Below are positions 24,810 to 33,341 of a stretch of DNA of 64,000 bases, in pieces. Position 1 is the stretch's first letter, and each line of letters starts with the position of its first letter. Under the pieces are notes generated by a model. It saw nothing but the letters and a program-made list of their open reading frames with translations. It was not told where the DNA came from and made no database searches. Made by a program: the position numbers and the translations under genes. Source of the stretch: DASSQJ01 sp963730165 (GTDB taxonomy: Bacteria > Actinomycetota > Actinomycetes > Actinomycetales > Dermatophilaceae); NCBI GenBank assembly GCA_963730165.1, contig CAVSQS010000006.1:19385-83384 (forward strand), read 5' to 3'.

Positions 24810-27208
24810 TGGGCACTCCCCTCACTCGCGGAGCCGGCTTGCTGGATTGCTCGCCACACCCGCTCCGGGGTGCAGGGCATGAGGATGTCGTCGACGCCCA
24901 TCGGGCGCACGGCATCGACGATCGCGTTGACGACCGCGGGCGTCGAGGCGATCGTGCCCGCCTCGCCGACGCCCTTGGTGCCGAGCGTGTTCGTCGACGA
25001 CGGCGACGTCGTGTGGTCGGTGACGAAGCTGATCGTGTCGGCCGCGGTCGGGAGCGTGTAGTCGACGAAGGACCCCGTGACGAGGGTGCCCTGCTCGTCG
25101 AACTCGGCACCCTCCCAGAGGGCCTGGGCGATGCCCTGGACGAGGCCGCCGTGGACCTGCCCCTCGACGATGAGCGGGTTGATGATGGTGCCGATGTCGT
25201 CGACGCAGACGTACTTGCGCATCCGGGTCGCGCCGGTCTCGGTGTCGACCTCCATCGCGCACAGGTGGGTGCCGTGCGGGAACGAGAAGTCCACCGGGTC
25301 GTAGGTGGCGTCGGCGTCCAGGCTCGGCTCGTGGCCGTCGGGCAGGTTGTGCCCGGTCCACGTGGCGAGCGCGACCTCCTGGATGGTGACGCCCTTGTCG
25401 GTGCCGCGGACGCTGAACCTGCCGCCGCTGAACTCGAGGTCGTCGACGCTGGCCTCGAGCATGTAGGCCGCGTGCGGCTTCGCCTTCTCGATGACCCGGT
25501 CGGCCGCCATGACGAGCGCCTCGCCACCGACGACGAGGGAACGCGAGCCGTAGGAGTCCAGGCCCTTGGGGGCGATCTGGGTGTCGCCGTGGAGGACCTC
25601 GACGCTCTCGAAGGGCACCCCGAGGCGGTCGGCGACGATCTGGCTCCACGCCGTCTCGTGGCCCTGCCCGTGGGGTGAGGTGCCGGTGACGACCTCCACC
25701 GTGCCCGTGGACAGCATCCGGATGCTCGCGTGCTCCCAGCCGCCCGCGCCGTAGCTGAGCGCGCCGAGCACGCGGGAGGGCGCCAGGCCGCACATCTCGG
25801 TGAAGGTCGAGACGCCGATGCCCAGCTGGACCGGGTCGTTGCTCTCGCGCCGCCGCTGCTGCTCGGCCCGCAGCTCGTCGTAGCCGAAGAGCTCCTTGGC
25901 CTTGGCCGTGGCGGCCTCGTAGTTCCCGGAGTCGTAGGTCATGCCGGCCACCGTGGCGAACGGGAACTCCTCGTGCGTGATCCAGTTCTTCTCGCGGATC
26001 TCGAGCGGGTCGACCCCGACCTCGGCCGCCAGCTCGGTCATGAGCCGTTCGATGGCGAACGTCGCCTCGGGACGACCGGCGCCCCGGTAGGCGTCGACCC
26101 ACGTCTTGTTCGTGTAGTAGTTCGTGACGTTGAACTGGTAGGCGGGGAACTTGTAGATGGCGTTGTACATCCAGGCCCCGAGCACGGGGACCCCGCCACC
26201 CACGATCGCCGCGTACGCACCGAGGTCGGCCATGAGCTCGACCTTGAGGCCGGTGACGGTGCCGTCCTTCTCGGCGGCGAGGGTCAGCTTCTGCCACTGG
26301 TCGCGGCCGTGGTGCCCCGACACCATCGTCTCGGAGCGGGTCTCGGTGTACTTGCACGGCCGGCCGAGCTTGCGGGCCACGGCGAGGGTGACGAACTCCT
26401 CGGGGGTGGACTGCAGCTTGCCGCCGAAGCCGCCACCGACGTCGGGCGCGATGACCCGGATCTTGGACTCCGGGAGCCCGGTCGTCGCCGCGATGCAGAA
26501 GCGCAGGATGTGCGGGACCTGGGTCGCCGACCACATGACGACCTGCTCGCCGGTCGGGTCGACGACCGTGGAGCGCGGCTCCATGAACGCCGGGATCAGC
26601 CGCTGCTGGCGGTACTCGCGCTCGAGCACGATGCCGTTCTCACGGGCCTTGGCGATCGCCTCGTCGACATCGCCGCCCGTCCCGGCCGCGGCCGAGTCCA
26701 GCTGCCAGACCGCGGACACGTTCGTGCCGAGGTCGGGGTGGGCCAGCACCTCGTCCTTGGCGGCCTCCTTGAGGTCGAGGACGGCGGGGAGCTCCTCGTA
26801 CTCGACGTCGACGAGCTCGGCGGCGTCCCGGGCCTCGGCGGCGGTGCGCGCCACGACGACGGCGACGATCTCGCCGGCACACGCGACCCGCTCGGTCGCC
26901 ATCGGGAGGTGCGTCGGTGACTTCTGGTCCTCGGAGATCGGCCAGGCGGTGATGTTGACACCCTGGATGTCGGCGATGTCGGCACCGGTCATCACGGCGA
27001 TGACCTCGTCCGCGGCCTTGGCCGCGGACGTGTCGACGGAGAGGATCTTCGCGTGGGCCAGGGGGCTGCGGACCATCGCGAGGTGCAGCATCCCGGGGAG
27101 CTGGATGTTGTCGGTCCACCGAGTCCGGCCGGTGATGAGGCGCTGGTCCTCCTTGCGCAGCCGGGCGTTGCCGACCTCGGCGGTGGGGCGGTCGTCGACG
27201 GCGGTCAT
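24806..27208 (-). CDS. coxL: Molybdenum hydroxylase large subunit, form II CODH-like
   Basis: An 800-residue catalytic subunit binding the molybdopterin cofactor. GGGFGGKLQ and the C-terminal GVGEAGTIAST (base glutamate) are intact. The active-site loop reads AYRGAGRPE, the form II signature, and not AYRCSFR of proven (form I) CO dehydrogenases; the Cys that carries the Mo-Cu bridge is therefore missing. The substrate could be CO at low rate or, more likely, an aldehyde, purine or other heterocycle. The order S-L-M with TGATG overlap to coxS fits a heterotrimeric enzyme in the cytoplasm. Confidence 0.93.
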   Translation of the reverse strand: MTAVDDRPTAEVGNARLRKEDQRLITGRTRWTDNIQLPGMLHLAMVRSPLAHAKILSVDTSAAKAADEVIAVMTGADIADIQGVNITAWPISEDQKSPTHLPMATERVACAGEIVAVVVARTAAEARDAAELVDVEYEELPAVLDLKEAAKDEVLAHPDLGTNVSAVWQLDSAAAGTGGDVDEAIAKARENGIVLEREYRQQRLIPAFMEPRSTVVDPTGEQVVMWSATQVPHILRFCIAATTGLPESKIRVIAPDVGGGFGGKLQSTPEEFVTLAVARKLGRPCKYTETRSETMVSGHHGRDQWQKLTLAAEKDGTVTGLKVELMADLGAYAAIVGGGVPVLGAWMYNAIYKFPAYQFNVTNYYTNKTWVDAYRGAGRPEATFAIERLMTELAAEVGVDPLEIREKNWITHEEFPFATVAGMTYDSGNYEAATAKAKELFGYDELRAEQQRRRESNDPVQLGIGVSTFTEMCGLAPSRVLGALSYGAGGWEHASIRMLSTGTVEVVTGTSPHGQGHETAWSQIVADRLGVPFESVEVLHGDTQIAPKGLDSYGSRSLVVGGEALVMAADRVIEKAKPHAAYMLEASVDDLEFSGGRFSVRGTDKGVTIQEVALATWTGHNLPDGHEPSLDADATYDPVDFSFPHGTHLCAMEVDTETGATRMRKYVCVDDIGTIINPLIVEGQVHGGLVQGIAQALWEGAEFDEQGTLVTGSFVDYTLPTAADTISFVTDHTTSPSSTNTLGTKGVGEAGTIASTPAVVNAIVDAVRPMGVDDILMPCTPERVWRAIQQAGSASEGSAQ

Positions 27209-27687
27209 CAGGCGTCGCTCCTCTCGCTCATGGCGCCCGCCGCAGCGGCGACGGCCTTGACGATGTTGTGGTAGCCGGTGCACCGGCACAGGTTGCCCTC
27301 GAGACCGACGCGGATCTCCTCCTCGGTCGGGTCCGGGTTCTCGCTCAGCAGGTCGACCGCCTGCATGATCATCCCCGGGGTGCAGTAGCCGCACTGGAGG
27401 GCGTGGTTCTCGTGGAAGGCCACCTGCATCGGGTGCAGCTCGCCGTTCCGGGCCAGGCCCTCGATGGTCGTGATGTCGCGGCCGTCGGCCTGGACGGCGA
27501 GCACGTTGCAGGACTTGACGCTCCGCCCGTCGAGGTGGACGGTGCAGGCACCGCAGTTGCTCGTGTCGCACCCGACGACGGTGCCGACCTTGCCGAGCAC
27601 CTCCCGGAGGTACTGGACGAGCAGCATCCGCGGTTCGACGTCGTCGTGATAGCGGGCGCCGTCGACGGTGACGGTGATCCGAGTCAT
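27208..27687 (-). CDS. coxS: Molybdenum hydroxylase 2Fe-2S (small) subunit
   Basis: A 159-residue iron-sulfur subunit. The plant-type ferredoxin cluster motif is CDTSNCGACTVHLDG followed by SC, and the second, helical cluster motif is CGYCTPGM followed by CRCTGYHNI. Both sets of four cysteines are complete. The ATG is preceded by GAAGGAGAG at good spacing, and the stop shares one base with the coxL start, so the three subunits are made from one message. Confidence 0.95.
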   Translation of the reverse strand: MTRITVTVDGARYHDDVEPRMLLVQYLREVLGKVGTVVGCDTSNCGACTVHLDGRSVKSCNVLAVQADGRDITTIEGLARNGELHPMQVAFHENHALQCGYCTPGMIMQAVDLLSENPDPTEEEIRVGLEGNLCRCTGYHNIVKAVAAAAGAMSERSDA

Positions 27688-27856
27688 CCTTGACTCTCCT
27701 TCGCGAGGGGATCCGTGACGTGTTCGTGATCTTCCTTCACCCGTCGCGCGGACACAAGAGATCGCAGCGAACCCACGGCGCGGCAGCCCCCAGCGGTGGG
27801 GTCGGGACGACGAACGGTCCCCCTCACCGGTTTTCCTCTCGGGAAAACGCAGACCG

Positions 27857-28435
27857 CTACCGGCCCGTGCGGACCGGACTCGCCGCGACTCCGGCGCGCA
27901 GCACCGCCTCGAGCACCTCCTCGACCGACTCGCGGTCGCGCGGGTCGGCGGAGAGGATCGGGGCGCCGCGGCACCACCGGTCGACGACCCGCCGGTAGTC
28001 GGCGAGCGCCGGCCGGTCCCCCGGGATCTCGAGGCGGGTGACGGCGACGGCGAGCGGGCTCGCCCCGAGGTCGGGGCAGATGTACCGCAGCCACTCCTCG
28101 GCCTCCTCGAGGGCGTCCGGGGTGTGTCCGTAGAGCCAGAGCACCACCCGCGGCGGGATGCCGGGGCGCATGACGTCGGAGGGCTGGAACCGCGCCTGCC
28201 CGGCGACCGACACGACGGAGACGGTGCCGCCGGGGCCGTGCCAGACCCCGTGCTCCTCGCCTGCACCGCGCCGGGCCGACCGGGACTGCTGCGCGTCGCG
28301 CAGCCGTGGCTCGGAGGTCTCGACGACCTCCGTGTGCGAGACCGCCCGCACCGCGGAGGACTTGCCCACCCCGTAGGGACCGACGAATGCCACCTGCGGG
28401 GTCGCAGCCCGCGACAGCAGAGCCTGCAGGGTCAT
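27857..28435 (-). CDS. Small P-loop GTPase-like protein
   Basis: A 192-residue nucleotide-binding protein with P-loop GPYGVGKSSAVRAVSH near residue 16 and a switch-like VAGQARFQPSDV segment near 85. The usual NKxD specificity motif is replaced by VTRLE, as in actinobacterial CvnD-type GTPases. I choose MTLQALL as the start: the GGAGGTGGG just upstream serves as its ribosome-binding site and itself contains the alternative ATG. Sitting between xdhC and coxS, it may act in maturation or regulation of the hydroxylase; it has no usual counterpart in the Oligotropha cox cluster. Confidence 0.75.
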   Translation of the reverse strand: MTLQALLSRAATPQVAFVGPYGVGKSSAVRAVSHTEVVETSEPRLRDAQQSRSARRGAGEEHGVWHGPGGTVSVVSVAGQARFQPSDVMRPGIPPRVVLWLYGHTPDALEEAEEWLRYICPDLGASPLAVAVTRLEIPGDRPALADYRRVVDRWCRGAPILSADPRDRESVEEVLEAVLRAGVAASPVRTGR

Positions 28436-28628
28436 GTCACCCACCTCCATCGCGCGGACTCTCACCCGCGCCCGGACAAACCCCTGCCCGACTCCGGATC
28501 GCAACGACCCGGTCCGTCGACGGTACGGCGCCGACCGATCGGTCCGCACGCAGAGACGGTCGGCCGGAGCGGAAATGCCCGAACGGCCGACCCGTCCGCC
28601 GTTCACCCGTGTCGAGCGCCCGGGTGTG

Positions 28629-29783
28629 CTACTGGACCTCGACCCGCTCGCCGTGGTGGTGGATGGGCCCGGCGGTCTCCTGGAGCCGGGCACCACCCCC
28701 ACCCCACTGGAGCGCGACGATCTCGGCGGCGATGGAGACGGCCGTCTCCTCGGGGGTCCGCGCCCCGAGGTCGAGCCCGATCGGGGAGGACAGCCGGGCC
28801 AGCTGGTCCTCGGTCACCCCGGCGCCCCGCAGACGCTCGAGGCGGTCCTCGTGGGTGCGTCGCGAGCCCATGGCGCCGACGTACGCGACCTCGGGCAGCG
28901 CCAACGCGGTCTCGAGCACCGGCACGTCGAACTTCGGGTCGTGGGTGAGGACGCAGATCACCGTCCGGCGGTCGATGCGGCCGGCGGCGACCTCGGCCCG
29001 GAGGTACCGGTGCGGCCACTCGACGACCACCTCGTCGGCCGCCGGGAAACGACTCGCGGTCGCGAACACCGGCCGGGCGTCGCACACGGTCACGCGGTAG
29101 CCGAGGAAGGAGCCGACGTGCGCCACTGCCGCGGCGAAGTCGATGGCTCCGAACACGAGCATCCTCGGGCGCGGGGCATAGGCGGCGACGAAGACCCGCA
29201 TCCCCTCGCCGCGCCGCTCACCGTCGGGGCCGTACGTGAGGGTCTCGGTCCGGCCCGAGGCGAGCAGGCCCCGGGCGTCGTCGACGACCGCGCCGTCGGC
29301 GCGGGGCGAGCCGAGCGAACCGCTCGGTGAGCTGCTGCCGGTGCCCTCGGGTCGCACGACGAGGCGGCGTCCGAGCCAGGCGGGGTCGGGGTGCTCGATG
29401 ACCGTCGCCACCGCGACGGGGCGCCCGTTGGCGATGTCGTCGGCGACGTCGCCGAGCTCGGGGAAGGTCTCCTGCGACACCTTCTCGACGAAGACGTCGA
29501 GGATCCCGCCGCAGGTCAGACCGACCGCGAAGGCGTCGTCGTCGGAGACGCCGTAGCGCTGGAGCACCGGCGTGCCCTCGGCCACGACCTCCTGGCCGAG
29601 CTCGTAGACGGCCCCCTCGACGCAGCCGCCGGAGACCGAGCCGACCGCCTCCCCACCGGGGCCGACGAGCATCGAGGCGCCCGCGGGTCGGGGGGCCGAC
29701 CGGAACGTCGCGACGACCGTCCCCACGCCCACCGTCTCGCCGGCGCGCCACCACGTCATCAGCTCGTCCAGCACGTCACGCAC
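28629..29783 (-). CDS. XdhC/CoxF-family molybdenum cofactor maturation protein
   Basis: A 384-residue protein with the XdhC_CoxI domain first (about 10-80: GTVVATFRSAPRPAGASMLV, GSVSGGCVEGAVYE, LTCGGILDVFVE) and a C-terminal Rossmann-type domain (about 210-355: MLVFGAIDFAAAVA, VTVCDARPVFA, YVGAMGSRRTHEDRLERL, GLDLGARTPEETAVSIAAE). XdhC proteins bind Mo cofactor, promote its sulfuration and insert it into the apo-hydroxylase. The GTG start overlaps the VWA gene stop by 8 nt. Confidence 0.9.
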   Translation of the reverse strand: MRDVLDELMTWWRAGETVGVGTVVATFRSAPRPAGASMLVGPGGEAVGSVSGGCVEGAVYELGQEVVAEGTPVLQRYGVSDDDAFAVGLTCGGILDVFVEKVSQETFPELGDVADDIANGRPVAVATVIEHPDPAWLGRRLVVRPEGTGSSSPSGSLGSPRADGAVVDDARGLLASGRTETLTYGPDGERRGEGMRVFVAAYAPRPRMLVFGAIDFAAAVAHVGSFLGYRVTVCDARPVFATASRFPAADEVVVEWPHRYLRAEVAAGRIDRRTVICVLTHDPKFDVPVLETALALPEVAYVGAMGSRRTHEDRLERLRGAGVTEDQLARLSSPIGLDLGARTPEETAVSIAAEIVALQWGGGGARLQETAGPIHHHGERVEVQ

Positions 29784-30882
29784 GCGCGACCACCTCCGTC
29801 AGCTCCTCGAACGCCGCCATCGAGTGTCCGGCGACGAAGTCGTCGATGTGCGGCAACACCGCCATGATGCCCCCCTGAACCGGCTCGTACCCCGGCCTGC
29901 CGCGGTGCGGGTTGACCCAGACGAGCCGGTGGGAGACGGCCGCGAGGCGCCGCACCTGCTCGCCGAGCGCCTCCGGTCGGTCCCGCTCCCAACCGTCGCT
30001 GAAGACGACGACGACGGCGCCTCGCGCCATCCCACGCCGCCCCCAGCGGTCGAGGAAGACCTTGAGGCCCTCGGCGAGCCGGGTGCCACCGGACCAGTCC
30101 GGGATGGCCCGGCCGGCGGCGACGATGGCACGGTCGGGGTCGCGCTGGTGGAGGGGCCGGGTCACGTGGGTGAGGCGGGTACCGAGGGTGAAGACCTCGA
30201 CGGGGACGTCGGAGGCGCAGTAGGCGTGGGCGAGCCGGATCAGGGAGTCGGCGTAGGCGCTCATCGACCCGGAGACGTCGATGAGGAGGACGACCCGTCG
30301 GGCCCGCGTCCCCCGGTGGCGCCACGCCACGTCCCCGGGCTCGCCCATCCGGCGCAGCGTCGCGCGTAGCGTGCGCCGGGCGTCGACCTCGCCCCGGCGG
30401 GACGTCGTGTGTCGATGGGCCCGGCGACGGGGGGCACGTGGACGCAGCCGCGCGAAGAGCCGCGCCAGCTCCTCGCGCTCACGTCGGCTCAGCGTCGCCA
30501 CGTCCCGGTGGCGCAGGACCTCGGTGCTGCTCGCGCGGGCGTGGACGGTGTCGGGGTCCTCGGAACCCTCGCCACCGGCCCCGGCCGCCTCGTCGAGGGC
30601 GGCCCGGGTCACCGTCGGCAGCGACGACGTCGGTCTGCTGCCGGCCCGGGAGCCACCGAACCACTCGGCGTAGACGAGGTCGTACCGCTCGAGGTCGGCG
30701 GGGGACGAGCACAGCGTCCCCCGGCCGGCGAGGTAGACCCCCACCGGGTCCTGGAGGCCGACGGCCGCGACCGCCTCGAGGTAGGTCCGCTCCCGGTCCG
30801 CCGTCACGTGCAGCCCGGCGGCGCGCAGGCAGCGGGCGAAGCCGAGGAGGATCTCCTCCGGCGGGCGGGGCGCGGCGCTCAT
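29776..30882 (-). CDS. coxE: VWA-domain protein, CoxE type
   Basis: A 368-residue protein of the CoxE/VWA group. The MIDAS metal site is intact (LLIDVSGSMSAYADS near 197-211, GGTRLAEG threonine, FSDGWERD). The N-terminal half is the alpha-helical CoxE region (LGFARCLRAAGL, ATLSRREREELARLFARL). In Oligotropha, CoxD (AAA) and CoxE assemble the active-site metal cluster. Its partner MoxR gene is 7 nt upstream. The Arg-rich middle is typical. Confidence 0.9.
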   Translation of the reverse strand: MSAAPRPPEEILLGFARCLRAAGLHVTADRERTYLEAVAAVGLQDPVGVYLAGRGTLCSSPADLERYDLVYAEWFGGSRAGSRPTSSLPTVTRAALDEAAGAGGEGSEDPDTVHARASSTEVLRHRDVATLSRREREELARLFARLRPRAPRRRAHRHTTSRRGEVDARRTLRATLRRMGEPGDVAWRHRGTRARRVVLLIDVSGSMSAYADSLIRLAHAYCASDVPVEVFTLGTRLTHVTRPLHQRDPDRAIVAAGRAIPDWSGGTRLAEGLKVFLDRWGRRGMARGAVVVVFSDGWERDRPEALGEQVRRLAAVSHRLVWVNPHRGRPGYEPVQGGIMAVLPHIDDFVAGHSMAAFEELTEVVARA

Positions 30883-30889
30883 CCGAGCC

Positions 30890-31798
30890 TCAGGCGGTGA
30901 GGAGGACGTCGAGGGCCTTCTTGACCCGCTCGGCGTCCTCGCGGTACTTCACCGCGACACCGAGGGTCGCGGCGGCGGTCTCGGTGTCGAGGTCGCGGGT
31001 CCCGAGCTCGTGGAGGGCGCGGGCCCAGTCGAGGGTCTCGGCCACGCCGGGCGGCTTGAGCATCTCGCGGTCGGACCGGATGGCGTGCACCGCCCGGACG
31101 ACCTGCTCGGCGAGGGCGGCAGAGACCTCCGGCGCCCGGGTCGCGACGATCTCGAGCTCGCGCTCGATGCCGGGGTGCTCCACCCAGTGGTAGAGGCAGC
31201 GGCGCTTGAGCGCGTCGTGCAGCTCGCGGGTGCGGTTCGAGGTGAGGACGACGACGGGCGGGGTCGCCGCGGCCACGGTCCCGAGCTCGGGAATGGTCAC
31301 CTGCCAGGTCGAGAGCACCTCGAGGAGGAAGGCCTCGAACTCGTCGTCGGCCCGGTCGATCTCGTCGACGAGCAGGACCGCCGGCGCATCGCGCAGGGCG
31401 CGCAGCACGGGCCGGGCCAGGAGGAACCGCTCGTCGAAGAGGTCCTCCTCGAGCTCGCGGACGTCACGGGCGCCGCCCTCGACGGCCTCGAGGGCCCGCA
31501 CGTGGAGGATCTGGCGCGGGAAGTCCCAGTCGTACAGTGCCTGGCTCGCGTCGATCCCCTCGTAGCACTGGAGCCGGATGAGCGGCAGGTCCATCGTCGC
31601 CGCCAGCGCCTCCGCGAGCGCCGTCTTCCCGGTGCCGGGCTCCCCCTCCATGAGCAGCGGTCGCCCGAGTCGCAGCGCGAGCCACGCGACCGTCGCCAGG
31701 GCGTCGTCGGCGAGGTAGCCGGACCGCCCCAGTGCACTCGAGAGGTCGGCGGCGGAGGCGAACGTCGTCCTGGGGTCCATGGCGACAGCATCACCCAC
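30890..31798 (-). CDS. coxD: MoxR-family AAA ATPase, CoxD type
   Basis: A 302-residue AAA+ ATPase. Walker A GEPGTGKTALAEAL, Walker B VLLVDEIDRADDEFEAF, sensor 1 VVLTSNRTREL and the arginine finger region LKRRCLYHW are all present. MoxR ATPases pair with VWA proteins to remodel metalloenzymes; the CoxE gene follows directly. The GTG at 31798 has AGGAGG 8 nt upstream and is preferred over the in-frame ATG at 31780, which lacks one. Confidence 0.9.
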   Translation of the reverse strand: MGDAVAMDPRTTFASAADLSSALGRSGYLADDALATVAWLALRLGRPLLMEGEPGTGKTALAEALAATMDLPLIRLQCYEGIDASQALYDWDFPRQILHVRALEAVEGGARDVRELEEDLFDERFLLARPVLRALRDAPAVLLVDEIDRADDEFEAFLLEVLSTWQVTIPELGTVAAATPPVVVLTSNRTRELHDALKRRCLYHWVEHPGIERELEIVATRAPEVSAALAEQVVRAVHAIRSDREMLKPPGVAETLDWARALHELGTRDLDTETAAATLGVAVKYREDAERVKKALDVLLTA

Positions 31799-31824
31799 GG
31801 GACCCTCCTGCGGGTAGCCGTGTG

Positions 31825-32163
31825 TCAGATCAGACGGACGAGGGCGGAGACCGTGACGGCGAGCGCGAGCATCCCGACGATGGCGCCGACCGCGGCCGGG
31901 AGCCGCCCGTCCGCGAGGACGGAGAAGATCGGCTCCCCCGGGTGGTCGCGGGCCAGCCGACGGACCCGCAGGGCCTCCAGCACGACCCAGAGCGCCACCG
32001 CGGAGGTCATCACCGTGGGGATGACGACGATGGGACCGAGCGTCTCGAGGGTGAGCCGTCCGATCGTCAGGGAGGCGACGAGGAGGGAGAGTCCGGTCCG
32101 GCGCCACGCCAGCGTCGTGCGCTCCTGCTGCATCCCGGGGTCGCGGTCGACCTCCTGGGTCAC
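31825..32163 (-). CDS. DUF202 small membrane protein
   Basis: A 112-residue protein with the DUF202 entry motif QQERTTLAWRRTGLSLLVASLT and three predicted membrane helices. Function unknown. Its GTG start overlaps the stop of a second DUF202 gene (GTGA), and it is 26 nt upstream of the MoxR gene, so both probably belong to the hydroxylase operon. Confidence 0.8.
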   Translation of the reverse strand: MTQEVDRDPGMQQERTTLAWRRTGLSLLVASLTIGRLTLETLGPIVVIPTVMTSAVALWVVLEALRVRRLARDHPGEPIFSVLADGRLPAAVGAIVGMLALAVTVSALVRLI

Positions 32164-32540
32164 GAGCCGAAGCTCCGTACGAGGCTGCTGATGCCGAGTA
32201 CGAGCCCGGCGGTGGCGACCGCGACGAGGACGACGACCATCGCCGGGTTGGCGGGGAGCGCGGTGTTCTCCCGCATGGCGCGCTCGGTGCGGACCCAGCC
32301 GCGCCACGCGGAACCGGCCACGAGGAGACCGCCGACGGCCAGGAGGGTGGCCAGCAGGTACTGGACCGTGTCGTGCAGCGGCAGGTCGAGGGCGTCGAGG
32401 GCGGCGGCACCCGCGAGCAGCGCCAGTCCCGTCCGGACCCAGGCGAGGAAGGTGCGCTCGTTGGCGAGGGAGAACCGCGGGTCGGGGTCGGTGCCGTGGT
32501 CGTACACGCTCGCCGGCCATCGCTTCTTCTGCTCGCTCAC
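32160..32540 (-). CDS. DUF202 (YidH-like) small membrane protein
   Basis: A 126-residue protein with FSLANERTFLAWVRTGLALLAGAAAL, the YidH/DUF202 signature, and three hydrophobic helices. The GTG start (VSEQKKRWPASVYDHG) has GGAGGGG directly abutting it, closer than ideal; no other start is available in the frame. Tandem DUF202 genes of this kind are common and may form a heteromeric membrane complex. Confidence 0.82.
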   Translation of the reverse strand: MSEQKKRWPASVYDHGTDPDPRFSLANERTFLAWVRTGLALLAGAAALDALDLPLHDTVQYLLATLLAVGGLLVAGSAWRGWVRTERAMRENTALPANPAMVVVLVAVATAGLVLGISSLVRSFGS

Positions 32541-32595
32541 CCCTCCATCATGACGGACGGCCCGACGCCTGCCGGCATACCCCCCGGCGTACGGC

Positions 32596-33180
32596 TCAAC
32601 GGCCGAGGGCCTCGGGGGTGTCGACGTCGTACCCGGTCGCGAGGTCTCCGCACTCGACCTGGCGGGACTCGTGGGCGGCGAGATGGGCGCGGGCGCCGCG
32701 GTCTCCGCGGGCCGTGGCGAGGATGCCGGCCCAGTGGTCCCGTCCGAGCAGGACCGGGTGCCCGGGACGGCCGCCGTACGTGGCCCGCGCGAGCACCGAG
32801 CGTGTTCGTCCGCCGGCGGCGGCCAAGACCCGACGGTGGACGTCGCTGCCGACGTCGGGGAGGTCGACGAGGGTGACGAGCACGGCGTCGACGTCCGGGG
32901 CGTCGGCGAGCCCGGCCAGCCCCGCCCGCAGGGAGGCACCCATCCCCTCGTCCCAGCCGGGCGCGTGGATGACCTCGGCGCCGGTTCCCTCCGCCAGCGG
33001 TCCCACCACGTCGGCCGCGGCACCGACGACGACCACGACGTGGTCGAGCCCCGCGCCCCGCAGTCGCTCGACCGCCGTCTCGAGCAGGGTCGGCCCGTCC
33101 GCGTCGGGTCGGACCAGCGCCTTCGGCCCGCCCATCCGACGCCCCGCGCCCGCGGCAAGGAGCAGCCCGGTCGTCGACAC
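32596..33180 (-). CDS. MobA-like NTP transferase (MocA/CoxI-associated)
   Basis: A 194-residue nucleotidyltransferase with the GT-A signature LLLAAGAGRRMGGPKALV at the N-terminus, the metal-binding region VTLVDLPDV and GRPGHPVLLGRDHW. It resembles MocA, which makes molybdopterin cytosine dinucleotide from Mo-MPT and CTP, the cofactor form of CODH-type hydroxylases. Its place at the head of the cox-like cluster supports that. Cytidylyl versus guanylyl specificity cannot be settled by eye. Confidence 0.8.
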   Translation of the reverse strand: MSTTGLLLAAGAGRRMGGPKALVRPDADGPTLLETAVERLRGAGLDHVVVVVGAAADVVGPLAEGTGAEVIHAPGWDEGMGASLRAGLAGLADAPDVDAVLVTLVDLPDVGSDVHRRVLAAAGGRTRSVLARATYGGRPGHPVLLGRDHWAGILATARGDRGARAHLAAHESRQVECGDLATGYDVDTPEALGR

Positions 33181-33341
33181 GGTGCCAGCCTGCCACGCAC
33201 GCCCCGGTGCGTGACGGACCGGCGCCGCCCGCCGGTACTGACGTGGTGTCCGGCTGGCACCCCGACGGGCGCGAGGGTGAGGGAGCAGGTCGCGCCGAAC
33301 CCGCTGGACACGGCAGGCCCGGACGTACAGGCTGCAGGGCC

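Noticed and set aside
24806..27208. Calling the operon a proven aerobic CO dehydrogenase
   Set aside because: The active-site loop is AYRGAGR (form II), without the Cys needed for the Mo-Cu centre.
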